In this document: positions 23,985-35,899 of the stretch, piece by piece
Layout of the letters: each line of letters begins with the position of its first letter
How positions within the stretch are numbered: the stretch's first letter is position 1
From: Okapia johnstoni
Taxonomy: Eukaryota; Chordata; Mammalia; Artiodactyla; Giraffidae
Assembly: GCA_024291935.2 (NCBI GenBank)
Contig: CM044314.1
Coordinates: forward strand, 27,564,001 to 27,628,000
DNA: 64,000 nucleotides
Direction of reading: 5' to 3'
Translations under genes and position numbers: made by a program
Notes under the pieces: generated by a model
The model's database searches: none
Told to the model about the DNA's origin: nothing
Seen by the model: only the letters and a program-made list of their open reading frames with translations

Positions 23985-24088
23985 TACAGAAGGCCAACAG
24001 GCCCATGAAAAGATGTTCAACATCGCAAATTATTTGAGAAATGTAAATCAAAACTGCAATGGCATATCACTTCACACTAGTTAGAATC
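23985..24088 (+). mobile_element. L1 fragment, left part
   Basis: 'CATGAAAAGATGTTCAACATC' text (about 24003-24023) and 'AAATCAAAACTGCAATGGC' are the L1 ORF2 C-terminal region. The copy is interrupted at about 24088 by a BovB and resumes at about 24810. Confidence 0.85.
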
Positions 24089-24808
24089 AGTTCAGTTCAG
24101 TTCAGTCACTCAGTCGTGTCTGACTCTTTGTGACTCCATGAATCGCAGCACGCCAGCCCTCCATGTCCATCACCAACTCCTGGAGTTTACCCAAATTCAT
24201 GTCTATTGAGTCGGTGATGCCATCCAGCCATCTCATCCTCTGTTGTCCCCTTTTCCTCCTGACCCCAATCCTTCCCAGCATCAGGGTCTTTTCCAATGAG
24301 TCAACTCTTCGCATGAGGTGGCCAAAATATTGGAGTTTCAGCTTCAACATCAGTCTTTCCAATGAACACCCAGGACCGATTTCCTTTAGGATGGACTGGT
24401 TGGATCTCCTTGCTGTCCAAGGGACTCTCAAGAGTCTTCTCCAACACCACAGTTCAAAAGCATCAATTCTTTGGCACTCAGATTTCTTCACAGTCCAACT
24501 CTCATATCCATACATGACTACTGGAAAAACCATAGCCTTGACTAGACAGACCTTTGTTGGCAAAGTAATGTCTCTGCCTTTTAATATGCTATCTATGTTG
24601 GTCATAAATTTCCTTCCGAGGAGTAAAGCGTCTTTTAATTTCATGGCTGCAATTACCATCTGCAGTGATTTTGGAGCCCCCCAAAAATAAAGTCTGACAC
24701 TGTTTCCATTGTTTCCCCATCTATTTCCCATGAAGTGATGGGACCAGATGCCATGATCTTAGTTTACTGAATGTTGAGCTTTAAGCCAACTTTTTTACTC
24801 TCCTCTTT
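24089..24808 (-). mobile_element. BovB LINE, 5'-truncated
   Basis: Reverse-oriented 720-base copy with a TTCAG x3 tail. The minus frame 24731-24102 stays open for 209 codons over the RT C-terminal region ([16 protein letters not shown], then [16 protein letters not shown]). The open length suggests it is younger than the L1 it interrupts. It is non-autonomous because the polymerase and endonuclease parts are missing. Confidence 0.95.
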
Positions 24809-24945
24809 ATAACTATCATCAAAAGTCTACAAATAAATGCTGGAGAGAGTATGGAGAAAAGGAAACCCTCCTACCCTGTTGGTGGGAATGTAAATTGGTA
24901 CAGCCACAGTGGAGAGCAGTATGGAGCATGGCTTTGCCCCCTATG
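24809..24945 (+). mobile_element. L1 fragment, right part
   Basis: Continues the L1 from 23985-24088 in register: 'CATCAAAAGTCTACAAATAA', 'GGAAACCCTCCTACCCTG', 'GGTGGGAATGTAAATTGGTA'. The two halves were one element before the BovB arrived. Confidence 0.85.
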
Positions 24946-25494
24946 AGAAGCAGGCACAATGAGAAACATCCAGCGTCTTCTGTTTCAAGGTGACCCACTG
25001 AGTGTGGCCAAGGAGGTTGTCTATTAGAAAGTGGCCCCGACATTCTAAACACCCCACCTCAAATGAAAAACTGAGTTCCTTTGGGAATGGGATACAAAAC
25101 CTCTCAGGGACTGAGAATCAACTGAAGACTGAAAGTAAAGAATAAGTGAAAATGAAATGAAAACTTCTTGGGACAGACAAGTGGTAGAAGTAAGGGTTTT
25201 CCGGAATCGGTATTGGCATAAGATTTGGAAGGTATGTTTTTAGCTTTTTTATTATGGAAAATTTCAAACATGCACAAAAAGTGAAAGGAGTAGTGTAAAA
25301 AATCCCCATGAATCTATCAATTAGCTTCAAAAATTATCAACACCTGACCATCTCATCTATATCATTCTCTTGAGGGTGACATTTTTTAAATGTTCTGAGA
25401 CTCACAGTGAAATCTCCAGATTTAAATATAATGCTAAACCCTATTGAAAATGCAAGCAAAATGACAGAAAACAAACAAGTCACTTAAGTTACTG
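24946..25494. other. Mostly unique; possible old repeat
   Basis: A stretch around 25230-25380 ('ATTATGGAAAATTTCAAACA') matches text seen again near 55565-55610, so it is an old dispersed repeat that I cannot name. No gene recognised. Confidence 0.4.
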
Positions 25495-25650
25495 TGATGT
25501 GATAGAAAAGCACTCAGCCTGGAATTGAGATGGCTGGCGTTCAGTGCTGATTTCACATTAACTAGTTATGCAACATTGGGTAAGATATGTAGATCCAAGT
25601 TTTTTCACCTATAAATGAGGAAGATGAATTATTAGAGTGTTACTCAAATG
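25495..25650 (+). mobile_element. MIR SINE fragment
   Basis: MIR order is preserved: 'TAGAAAAGCACTCAGCCTGG' then a degenerate 'acttagttatgcaacattgggtaag'-like block (about 25560-25590). Confidence 0.65.
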
Positions 25651-25829
25651 GATTTTTACATAAAGTATAATTTAAATTCATGGGAGTGAGCTAGAAATTA
25701 GGAGGGAATTAATACTTATTTCTAGATACTAAAGGTGAGACATTGAGCTCCATGTTCAGTGAGATGTGTTACCGCAATAGATTTTACAGGACAGGATAAA
25801 TTTTACACAGGTAGTTTCTTCATTCTCTC

Positions 25830-25965
25830 TTCACCTTCTACAGCTGAGAAAACTGAGGTTCCTTGGCTTAAATATTTTTCCAAAGTCACATAACTAGAAG
25901 GGAGTGAAGTTGGGATTGCCCATCTGGCTTTATTTAACTCCACAATTCATTAAAACATGATTCCT
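25830..25965 (-). mobile_element. MIR SINE fragment
   Basis: Reverse MIR text 'TACAGCTGAGAAAACTGAGG' and 'CAAAGTCACATAACTAGAAG'. Ancient and diverged. Confidence 0.7.
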
Positions 25966-26084
25966 CTGTAGCTGCAATTTTATTTTTGAATTTTCACCAT
26001 AAGTTGGAACCTAGCCATGAAAAACAATGGGTACTCAATACATGGTTTTGAATGAATGAATGTTGAATCTAAAATTCATTATCA

Positions 26085-26165
26085 AACTGGTTCACCACAA
26101 ATCCACAGCACCTAGAATAGTACCTGGCACATAGTATGATGCGCAATAAACATTTGCTATAGTAG
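26085..26165 (+). mobile_element. L2/MIR 3'-end fragment
   Basis: 'AGTACCTGGCACATAGTATG' followed by 'CAATAAACATTTGCTATAG' is the conserved 3' end shared by L2 and MIR-type repeats. Confidence 0.65.
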
Positions 26166-26823
26166 ACTCCTCTCTGAACACATTAGTCCAGTATGTCGAT
26201 ACAGCTAAGAAGATCAATCAGCTCAAATGCTTGATCTAGAAGGATACTGGAAACCAAAGCAAAGACAGCATATTCTTAACATACCAACAGGCTATGTGCT
26301 GTTCACCACGCTATGCAGCTCTCCCCATAAGATTTTATCTGCTTCTGCTCTATGTACCTACATAGAGAAGTGAAAGAGCTGGAGAAAATTCAGAGTGTAA
26401 AGTGCTTTTGTGAGTAAACAACCTTAAAAATGACAATACTTCCTTCTCTGTCTTTTCAGCCCTCATCTTCTCAGCCAATCAACAGGGTTGCCTACTGTCT
26501 CAATCCATGATCTCCCAGTCAGAAAGCCACCAGACTGTTTTTAAGGCAATATTCGTGTTCAAACATTCCAAAAACCTAAGATGAAAACAGCAATTGTACT
26601 TCATGTGGCATTTAAACTGATTCAAAGTTAAACTGAAGTAGATCACCACATCTAAACTTAGAATATTTTATGTCTCCAAAAGAAACCTTGTACACCCTCA
26701 CAGTCTTCCTGGTTCCTGCTTATCCATCCCCTAATCCAGACATGAAGTAAATTTAGATGATGAATAAAGAGAGGATATTTATTACATATATGTATGTGTA
26801 TGAGATATATATATACAGATGCA
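26166..26823. other. Unique intergenic sequence
   Basis: No gene recognised. A short TATATA run lies near 26803-26814. Confidence 0.45.
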
Positions 26824-26861
26824 CAGTTGACCCTTGAACAATACAGATTTGAACTGTGCAG
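26824..26861 (+). mobile_element. Tigger-like DNA transposon, left end
   Basis: 'CAGTTGACCCTTGAACAATA' is the terminal inverted repeat of a Tigger/MER2-like TcMar element. The element is cut 38 bases in by a BovB and resumes at 29537. Confidence 0.75.
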
Positions 26862-29536
26862 TTCAGTTCAGTTCAGTTCATTTCAGCCACTCAGTTGTGT
26901 CCAACTCTTTGTGACCCCATGGACTGCAAAACACCAGGCTTCCCTGTCCAACATCAACTCCCAGAGTTTATTCAAACTCGTGTCCATTGAGTTGGTGATG
27001 CCATCCAACCAATCTCATCCTCTGTCATCCCCTTCTCCTACTGCCCTCAATCTTTCCCAGCATCAGGGTCTTTTCCAATGAGTCAGTTCTTCGCATCAGG
27101 TGGCCAAAGTATTGGAGTCTCAGCTTCAGCATCAGTCCTTCCAATGAATATTAGGACTGATTTCCTTTAGGATGGACTGGTTGGATCTCCTTGCCATCCA
27201 AGGAACTCTCAAGAGTCTTCTCCAACACCACAGTTCAAAGGCATCAATTCTTCCGCACTCAGCTTTCTTTGTAGTCCAACTCTCACATCCATACATGACT
27301 ACTAGAAAAACCATAGCTTTGACTAGACAGACCTTTGTTGGCAAAGTAATGTCTCTGCTTTTTAATACGCTGTCTAGGTTGGTCATAACTTCTCTTCCAA
27401 GGAGTAAGTGTCTTCTAATTTTATGGCTGCAGTCACCATCTGCAGTGATTTTTGAGCCCAAGAAAATAAAGTCTGTCACTGTTTTCACTGTTTCCCCATC
27501 TGTTTTCCATAAATTGATGGGACCAGATGCCCTGATCTTAGTTTTCTGAATGTTGATCTTTAAGCCAACTTTTTCACTCTGCTTGTTTCATGTTCATAAA
27601 GAGGCTCTTTAGTTCTTCTTCACTTTCTGCCATAAGGATGGTATCATCTGCATATTTGAAGTTATTGATAATTCTCCCAGCAATCTTGATTCCAGCTTGT
27701 GCTTCATCCAGTCCAGCGTTTCTCATGATGTACTCTGCATATAAGTTAAACAAGCAGGGTGACAATATACAGCCTTGAGGTACTCCTTTTCCTATCTGGA
27801 ACCAGTCTGTTGTTCCATGTCCAGTTCTAACTGTTGCTTCCTGACCTGCATACAGGTTTCTCAGGAGGCAGGTCAGGTGGTCTGGTATTCCCATCTCTTA
27901 AGGAATTTTCCACGGTTTATTGTGATCCACACAGTCAAAGGCTTTGGCATAGTCAATAAAGCAGAAGTAGATGTTTTTCTAGAACTCTGTCATTTTTTCA
28001 ATGATCCAACAGAAGTTGGCAATTTGATCTCTGGTTCCTCTGCCTTTTCTAAATCCAGCTTGAACATCTGGAATTCCATGGTTCACATACCGTTGAAGCC
28101 TGGCTTGGAGAATTTTAAGCATTACTTTGCTAGCATGTGAGATGAGTGCAACTGTGCAGTAGTTTGAACATTCTTTGGCATTGCCTTTCTTTGGAGTGGG
28201 AATAAAAACTGACTTTTTCCAGTCCTGTGGCCACTGCTGACTTTTCCAAATTTGCTGGCATATTGAGCAGAGCACCTAACAGCATCATCTTTTAGGATTT
28301 GAAATAGCTCAACTGGAATTCCATCACCTCCACTAGCTTTGTTCACAGTGATATTTCCTAAGGCCCACTTGACTTCACATTCCAGGATGTCTGGCTCTAG
28401 GTGAGTGATCACACCATCATGATTATCTGGGTCATGAAGACCTTTTTTGTACAGTTCTTCTGTGTATTCTTGCCACCTCTTCTTAATCTCTTCTGCTTCT
28501 GTTAAGTCCATACCATTTCTGTTCTTTATTTGTTCCTATCTTTGCATGAAATGTTCCCTTGGTATCTCTAATTTTCTTGAAGAGATCTCTAGTCTTTCCC
28601 ATTCTATTGTTTTCCTCTATTTCTTTGCATTGATCACATTGATCACTGAGGAAGGCTTTCTTATCTCTCCTTGCTATTCTTTGGAACTCTGCATTCAAGT
28701 GAGTATCTTTCCTTTTCTCCTTTGCCTTTTGCTTCTCTTCTTTTCACAGCTATTTGAAAAGCCTCCTCAGACAACCATGTTGTCTTTTTGCATTTCTTTT
28801 CCTTGGGCATGGTTTTGGTCCCTGCCTCCTGTACAATGTCAGGCACTCTGTCTATCAGATCTAATCCCTTGAATCTATTGTCACTTCCACTGTATAATGG
28901 TAAAGGAATTTGATTTAGGTCATACCTGAATGGTCTAGTGGTTTTCCATATTTTCTTCAATTAGTCTGAATTTGGCAATAAGGAGTTCATGGTCTGAGCC
29001 ACAGTCAGCTCCCATTCTTGTTTTTGCTCATTGTATAGAACTCCTCCATCTTTGGCTGCAAAGAATATAATCAATCTGATTTCAGTATTGACCATCTGGT
29101 GATGTCCATGTGTAGAGACTTCTCTTGTGTTGTTGGAAGAGGGTGTTGCTATGACGTTCTCTTGGCAAAATCTGTTAGCCTTTGCCCTACTTCATTCTGT
29201 ACTCCAAGGCCAAATTTGCCTGTTACTCCATGTATTTCTTGATTTCCTACTTTTACATTCCAGTACCGTATAATGAAAAGGACATCTGTTTTGGGTGTTA
29301 GTTCTAGATGGTCTTGTAGGTCTTCATAGAACCGTTCAGCTTCAGCTTCTTCAGCATTATTGGTTGGGGCATAGACTTGGATTACTGTGATATTGAATGG
29401 TTTGCCTTGGAAATGAACAGAGATCATTCTGTCGTTTTTGAGATTGCATCCAAGTACTGCATTTCAAACTCTTTTGTTGACTATGATGGCCACTCCATTT
29501 CTTCTAAGGGAGTCCTGCCCACGGTAGTAGATATAA
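26862..29536 (-). mobile_element. BovB LINE, 2.7 kb, longest copy in window
   Basis: Reverse-oriented RTE element starting with a four-unit TTCAG tail. It covers part of the apurinic-type endonuclease domain (frame 29427-29149: VIQVYAPTNNAEEAEAERFY and IIRYWNVKVG) and the whole reverse transcriptase. RT pieces are 28511-28122 (GGDGIPVELFQILKDDAV), 28275-27979 (AGFRKGRGTRDQIAN) and 27894-27574 (KGVPQGCILSPCLFNLYAEY and intact YADDT). The C-terminal piece is 27488-27132. Several shifts and stops break the frame, and the N-terminal endonuclease is missing, so it is dead. Perfect 7-bp target-site duplication TGTGCAG at 26855-26861 and 29537-29543. Confidence 0.97.
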
Positions 29537-29877
29537 TGTGCAGGCCCACTTAATACTTGGATTTTTTTTCAGTAAATATATTAGAAAAGTTCTTTTCAGA
29601 TTTGCAACAACTTGAAAACACTTACAGGTGAACCATACAGCATGGAAATATCCCCCCAAATTAAGAGAAAGTTAAACATATCATGAAAGCATAAAATATA
29701 TGTAGATATACATTTAACATATAAAATGTGTATTAATTTACTCTATGTTTTTGGTAAGGCTTCTAGTCAGTGGTAGGCTATTAGTAGGTAAGTTTTGGGG
29801 GAGTCAAAAATCATACAGGAATTTTTGACTGCTTGGGTGTAGCCAGCCCTAACTCCCATGTTATTCATGTGTCAATA
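29537..29877 (+). mobile_element. Tigger-like DNA transposon, right part
   Basis: Continues from 26861: 'GTGCAGGCCCACTTAATAC', 'GGTAAGGCTTCTAGTCAGTG', 'GTAGGCTATTAGTAGGTAAG', ending in the partner inverted repeat near 29860-29877. This is the internal and right end of a non-autonomous Tigger/MER2-like element. No transposase remains. Confidence 0.75.
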
Positions 29878-29901
29878 TATGCATATATAGATATAATATG
29901 T

Positions 29902-30024
29902 GTGTGCTCAGTTGCTGAATAGTGTCTGACTCTTTGCGGCCCTATGGACTGTAGCCTGCCAGGCTCCTCTGTCCATGGAATTTTCCAGGAAAAAATACTG
30001 GAGAGGGGTGCCATTTCTTACTCC
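29902..30024 (-). mobile_element. BovA monomer SINE fragment
   Basis: Contains only the BovB-derived module (GTGCTCAGTTGCTGAATAG to TTCTTACTCC). The tRNA-like head is absent, and an AT microsatellite follows directly. Confidence 0.85.
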
Positions 30025-30125
30025 ATATGTATATATATATATATTACATACACATTATATTATATATAATATGATATATTATATGATCTACATTAGGATA
30101 TATTATATGATATATATTAAGATAT
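30025..30125. repeat. AT-rich simple repeat
   Basis: (AT)n followed by imperfect ATTATATGATAT-type units. It is joined to the truncated end of the preceding SINE. Confidence 0.85.
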
Positions 30126-31589
30126 GTATCTCCTGACAGTTCTGTTTCTCTGAAGAACTCTAACACACCAATCATTTCCCTGAATTGATACTGTTGAATA
30201 TCTTATGTCTTAGGTTGGATTTCCTGAGAAGGATTTCTAGGAGTCTAACACATGTGGGCAAGAGGGTTATGCAGTAGTGCTCATAGGAGTAACACTCAAG
30301 TGAGTGAGGCAGAGTGAGAAATTGGACTGTGCAGAGTGCATGAGCTGACAAGGCCCTTGAGAATTATCCCAAATTCAGGCTAGCAGACCAAGATTTTATA
30401 AATTGCTCCCTCTTGCAGTAGAGCAAAGAGGTATCATGCCTTGTGTCATGTAGCTTTCTTGGACTGAAGTCAGTTCCCAAAGAGCAACTTGGCTGTGAGT
30501 TGTTATTAGCCAACGTTCCTGGCAGCATAGAGAATAAGAGTCCCTGTCTTGAAGAGGGAATCCATGCAGCACACTACAGCATCCACTACACATTGAATGT
30601 TTCCACCTTCACCAAATCAATTTGTAGTTGGATTGTATTTATTTGTTTACAGAATCAATCAAGAGACAAAAATCATTCTTTTTAATCTGTGGAGATGTCT
30701 TCTTTAGCTGTTTAAAAGCTTTAGTAAGCAAAGCTGAATAAGAAACAAAAGAAATTTGCCCTTGCTGAGTGATGAAAGAATTCTACAGCAATTGGCAAGA
30801 ACACTGAGGAGCTAGTGTTTAGATATTAAAACAAAACCTCTAAGGTACTTACACAAAACACTGACATTCAAAATGGAGAGTCTCACTCACATAGACAGGC
30901 AGGCTGACAGACTGACAGAAAAACCAATAGTTCTCAAGGCAAACATCTTAAGTTACAGCAGCTCTTGGCTTATTTATTTTCCCCATTAGGTACTGCTTTC
31001 AAAGGACCTTCATGTGGTACACTCAAGATCAAAGTACATTTTTTCAAAGAACCAAAAAAAAAAAAAAAAAAGCAGAAAGAGCCAGCTATTCCAAATATAC
31101 ATATGTTCTGAGTTGTGAATATTTTTCCATCCTTTGTTATAGGAAAATAAGTTGAAGACAGGAAAGAACTAGGTGATAGAATCAATTGTGTACATATCAT
31201 TGTCAAGAGAGGATGCCAAATTCAACACAATGTTAGCCTGTCTGTAAGATGAAGGTTTTAGAATTTAAAATAATCTGTGACTCCCTTGTTTAGTATCTCT
31301 TTTGCTATTATTACCCTTGAGACACTTGTAAAATATAATTTTCCTTTAGAGAAAAACTACGGTATATTGAGACTCATAGATACCAAAGCATTTCATGGTG
31401 AGTCTCACTTTTTTTTCCTGAAGAAAACAGCTTTTCTCTGCAGAAAGTCATATTTCTCCTTCTATTTCAAGTACACTTTATATTAAAAGACTCCGACAAC
31501 ATTATCCTAGCACCTCTAAGAAAAGAAAAATCACACACCATATTCTTGAGATTTCCCCAATACAGAAGTATCCTAAATAGGACATATTC
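30126..31589. other. Unique intergenic sequence
   Basis: About 1.46 kb with no confident gene. An A-run lies at 31054-31070. Short frames show no family similarity. Confidence 0.5.
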
Positions 31590-32082
31590 AGCAACACAGT
31601 TCAACACATATTGATTGTTGGCTTTCTATGTGCCAGATATTCTGGCAGGCACTGACTAATGACTAAGACACAGTTCATGCTTTCAAAAAGTGAGGAAGAC
31701 AGGTAATTTCAACATTAGGCAGGAAATTTCAAGACAGTATGTAAAGGAACTATCACACAACGTCCTGGAAACCACCTAGTCCTGGGGAAGGAGTTAGAGG
31801 ATGAGGGATGATTTCATGGAAAAAATGTTGTATGAGCCTAACCTTAGAAGATGATGCATGGGGGTAGAGTATTGGGAAGGGCCTTTCATGTTTGGGGAAT
31901 GGGAACTACAGGTGACTCAGTGTTGTTGTATATGAAATAAAGGAGAAGATGGAAGGAGATGAACTGGAGAGGTAAGCAGAGGACAATCACAGAAGGCTTT
32001 CAATGACATACTAAGCAGTTTCAGTCATTAAAAAAGAACATGGCCAATTTTGCTTTTAGACCAGCCATTCTGGCATCTGCCT
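31590..32082 (-). mobile_element. Ancient LINE, L2-like, left part
   Basis: Begins with the L2-type reverse 3' end (…'CTATGTGCCAGATATTCTGG') and continues with 'GGCCTTTCATGTTTGGGGAA'-type text. It is interrupted at 32082 by a BovB, and the same repeat family continues at 34191. Confidence 0.45.
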
Positions 32083-32895
32083 CAGTCAGTTCTGTAGCTC
32101 AGTCATGTCCAACTCTGCGACCCCGTGGACTGCAGCATGCAAGGCTTCCCTGTCCATCACTAACTCCCAGAGTTTGCTCAAACTCATGTTCCATCAAGTC
32201 AGTGATGCCATCCAACCATCTCATTCTCTGTCGTCCCCTTTTCCTCCCGCCTTCAATCTTTCCCAGCATCAGGGTCTTTTCAAATGAGTCAGTTCTTTGC
32301 ATCAGGTGGCCAAAGTATTGGAGTCTCAGCTTCAGCATCAGTCCTTCTGATGAATATTCAGGACTGATTTCTTTTAGGATGGATTGGTTTGATTTCCTTG
32401 CAGTCCAAGGAACTCTCAAGAGTCTTCTCGAACACCACAGTTCAAAAGCATCAGTTCTTTGGTGCTGGGCTTTCTTTATAGTCCAACTCTCACATCCATA
32501 CATGACTACTGGAAAAACCATAGCTTTGACTAGACGGACCTTTGTTGGCAAAGTAATGTCTCTGCTTTTTAATGTGCTGTCTAGGTTTGTCATAGCTTTT
32601 CTTCCAAGGAGCAAGTGTCTTCTAATTTTTCGACTGCAGTTACCAACTGCAGTGATTTTGGAGCCCAAGAAAATAAAGTCTGTCACTGTTTTCACTGTTT
32701 CCTCATCTATTTTCCATGAATTGACGGGACCAGATGCCATGATGTTAGTTTTCTGAATGTTGAGTTTTAAGTCAGCTTTTTTACTCTCCTCTTTCACTTT
32801 CATCAAGAGGCTCTTTAGTTCCTCTTCACTTTCTGCCATAAGAGTGGTGTCATCTGCATATCTGAGGTTATTGATATTTCTCCTGGCAATCTTGA
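32083..32895 (-). mobile_element. BovB LINE, 3' half of a twin-primed copy
   Basis: Reverse-oriented 3' half. The minus frame 32839-32099 is open for 246 codons, from MAESEEELKSLL to the C-terminus, and just upstream the RYADDT motif is intact (about 32846-32868). At 32895/32896 the element flips orientation. The left target duplication is GCATCTGCCT at 32073-32082. Confidence 0.96.
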
Positions 32896-34190
32896 GTGAA
32901 GAAAGTAGGGTAAACCACTAGACCATTCAGGTATGACCTAAATCAAATCCCTTACAATTATACAGTGGAAGTGACAATAGATTCAAGGGATTAGATCTGA
33001 TAGACAAAGTGCCTGAAGAACTATGAACAGAGGTTCCTGACATTGTACAGGAGGCAGGGATCAAGATCATTTCCAAGGAAAAGAAATGCAAAAAGGCAAC
33101 ATGGTTGTCTAAGGAGGCCTTACAAATAGCTGAGAAGACAATCCAAAGGCAAGGGAGAAAATGAAAGATATACCCATTTGAATGCAGAGTTTCAAAGAAT
33201 AGCTAGGAGAGGTAAGAAAGCCTTCCTCAGCGATCAATGCAAAGAAATAGAGGAAAACAATAGAATAGGAAAGACTAGAGATCTCTTCAACAAATTTAGA
33301 GATACCAAGGGAACATTTCATGCAAAGATGGACACAAATAAAGGACAGAAATGGTATGGACCTAACAGAAGCAGAAGAGATTAAGAAGAGGTGGCAAGAA
33401 TACACAGAAGAACTATACAAAAAAGATCTTCATGATCCAGATAACCACGATGGTGTGATCACTCACCTAGAGCCAGACATCCTGGAATGCAGAGTCAAGT
33501 GGGCCTTAGGAAGGGAAGCATCACTACGAACAAAGCTAGTGGAGGTGATGGAATTCTAGTTGAGCTATTTCAAATCCTAAAAGATGATGCTGTGAAAGTG
33601 CTGCACTCAATATGCCAGCAAATTTGGAAAACCCAGCAGTAGCCACAGGACTGGAAAAGGTCAGTTTTTATTCCCATCCCAAAGAAAGGCAATGCCAAAG
33701 AATGTTCAAACTACCACATAACTCATCTCACATGCTAGCAAAGTAATGCTCAAAATTCTCCAAGCCAGGCTTCAACAGTACGTGAACCAGGAACTTCCAA
33801 ATGTTCAAGCTGGATTTAGAAAAGGCAGAGGAACCAGAGATCAAATTGCCAACATCAGTTGGATCATAGAAAAAGTAAGAGAATTCCAGAAAAACATCTA
33901 CTTCTGCTTTATTGACTACGGCAAAGCCTTTGACTATGTGGATCACAACAAACTGTGGAAAATTCTTCAAGAGACAGGAATCTCAAGCCACCTTACCTGC
34001 CTCCTAAGAAATCTGTATGCAGATCAAGAAGCAACAGTTAGAATCAGACATGGAACAACAGACTGGTTCCAAATTGGAAAAGGAGTATGTCAAGGCTGTG
34101 TGTTGTCACCATGCTTATTTAACTTATATGCAGAGTAGATCATGTGAAATGCGAGGCTGGATGAAGCACAAGCTGGAATCAAGATTGCCA
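32896..34190 (+). mobile_element. BovB LINE, inverted 5' half
   Basis: The upstream half of the same insertion in plus orientation. It runs from the linker between endonuclease and RT (frame 33178-33384: FQRIARRGKKAFLSDQCKEI) through RT (33746-34138: AGFRKGRGTRDQIANISW, YGKAFDYVDHNKLW). It ends at the 'AGIKIA' codons, exactly where the 32083-32895 half begins, with a few bases of overlap. The right target duplication GCATCTGACT is at 34191-34200 (one mismatch with the left). The geometry fits 5' inversion by twin priming. Confidence 0.95.
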
Positions 34191-34640
34191 GCATCTGACT
34201 AGAGGAGAGATTTAAAGGAAACAATATAGGATTGAGGAGACTAAGAAGGTGATTCCTACAGTACTCTAGGCAAGAGATGGTGAGAGCCAATCTCATTAGG
34301 CAGGGGCACTTGGGAACTAATGAGGGGAATGCTTTGAGAACTACTTAAGATGCAATAGGAAGATAGGTCACTGATAGGATTTAGGAGTAAGAGAGAAGGA
34401 GAAATTAAGTATGATTCCTAGTTCTTTGGATTGGGCAATTGGATGGGTGGATGGATGCACAACCGTTAGACAAACAGAATTCAGAAGAGCGGGTATAGAA
34501 CGAAAGCATAGGAGTTTGGTTTTAGATCTCAAGTTTGAGGGACCCATGGAATAATTAAATATAGGTGTGTCTAGATCACTGAAAAGAGGGCTGAGCTAAA
34601 CATGAACTTGTGAATCATTAGCATATTCAAGCATTGTAAG
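34191..34640 (-). mobile_element. Ancient LINE, L2-like, right part
   Basis: Resumes the repeat broken at 32082. 'CTCTAGGCAAGAGATGGTGA' and 'AAGTATGATTCCTAGTTCTT' belong to the same widespread repeat, in the same orientation as 31590-32082. Confidence 0.45.
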
Positions 34641-34659
34641 GGTATGAATTTTTTGTTAT

Positions 34660-34735
34660 TGTTTTTATGTGTTTTATTCACCGCTGTATATCCAGTACAT
34701 AGAACAGTACTTACCATAAATACCTGTTAGATGAA
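34660..34735 (+). mobile_element. L2 3'-end fragment
   Basis: 'CCAGTACATAGAACAGTACT' and 'AAATACCTGTTAGATGAAGA' resemble the L2 terminus. Confidence 0.45.
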
Positions 34736-35139
34736 GAGTAGTTTAACTCATGGGAGTGAAAGAATTACCCAGGTAGAAATGCAGAATAAGGAGAAGTGGT
34801 CAGAGGACACTCAATCACATAGAAGGAGATAACTTGTTGGGCATCTCCACTGCTCACACTGCCAGCACCAAACACCAACTCTGTATATTTCCAGTTTAAT
34901 AGAAATTACAGAATTTCCAGATAAGGTTACACATAATAGGTTAAGTACATACTTTCTTGCAATTATCCCCGAATTAATACAGGATAAGAAAAGTACTTTC
35001 TTAATCTCCTATGGTGGGGAGAAAGTCCATTTTATGTATTTTCAACAAATTTTTATGAGCTAAACTGAATATTGTAAATGGATGAGAAACACATACATAC
35101 ACTTGCAAATACATATACTGCATATTTGATCTATAAAAA
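34736..35139. other. Unique intergenic sequence
   Basis: No gene or repeat recognised. Confidence 0.45.
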
Positions 35140-35889
35140 AGAACATCTTGGTGTCCAGATCTGGATACTCATGCCAACTCAACCTCTCCATTTAGAAGAC
35201 TCAAAGGCACTTCAAAATTATTATGTTGGAAAGCAAACTCATTTTCTTCTCTCAACTTATTTTCTTCTTTCAACAACATTTGAGAGTTGTGAACTCACAA
35301 TTCTCCATGCAGAGTCACAAGTCAGGAAACTAAGTGTCATCTCTGACACCTCCATCTCTCTTGTTTCCATAGCTACACCATCCCCAAGTCCTATCAACTT
35401 TGTATACCCCATATATCTCTAGAATCTAATCACTTTCTCTCCCCATCAACCCACTAAGGTGCTGCCATCTTTCCACTGGACTTCTGCTACAGCCTACTAA
35501 TTATCCATCTGTTCCCTTACTCTCTCCAACCCTGCCACCAATGGTTTTGATGCCAATCTGAGCATTTTTATTTTTTCAAAACACAAACCTGATTACATTT
35601 CCCTTTTATATAAAGCCCTTCATTGTCTTCTGGCGGTTCACAAGATAATGACATCTCCTTTTATGATCTAGAAAGCCACACAACAAGACCTCAACTTTGC
35701 TCTCCAGTCTCATCTGGCTCTCTGTCCCCTGAGCTCTCTGTGCTCACACTTTCCTTTAGATTTTCATGTAGGTTGCCTCCCTCCCACCTGAAATATTCTT
35801 ATCATCAGGGTCTTTGCACTTGCTGGCTCCTCCTCCTGAAACATTCTTATCATCAACTCCCCACTCAAGCCAATCCATTTAGCCTAGGT
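35140..35889 (+). mobile_element. Ancient LINE fragment, L2-like
   Basis: 'TCATCTCTGACACCTCCATC', 'GGTCTTTGCACTTGCTGGCT' and 'CCTCCTGAAACATTC' match, on the plus strand, the reverse complement of the family seen at 20605 and 31590. Heavily diverged. Confidence 0.4.
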
Positions 35890-35899
35890 AACTCCATCT

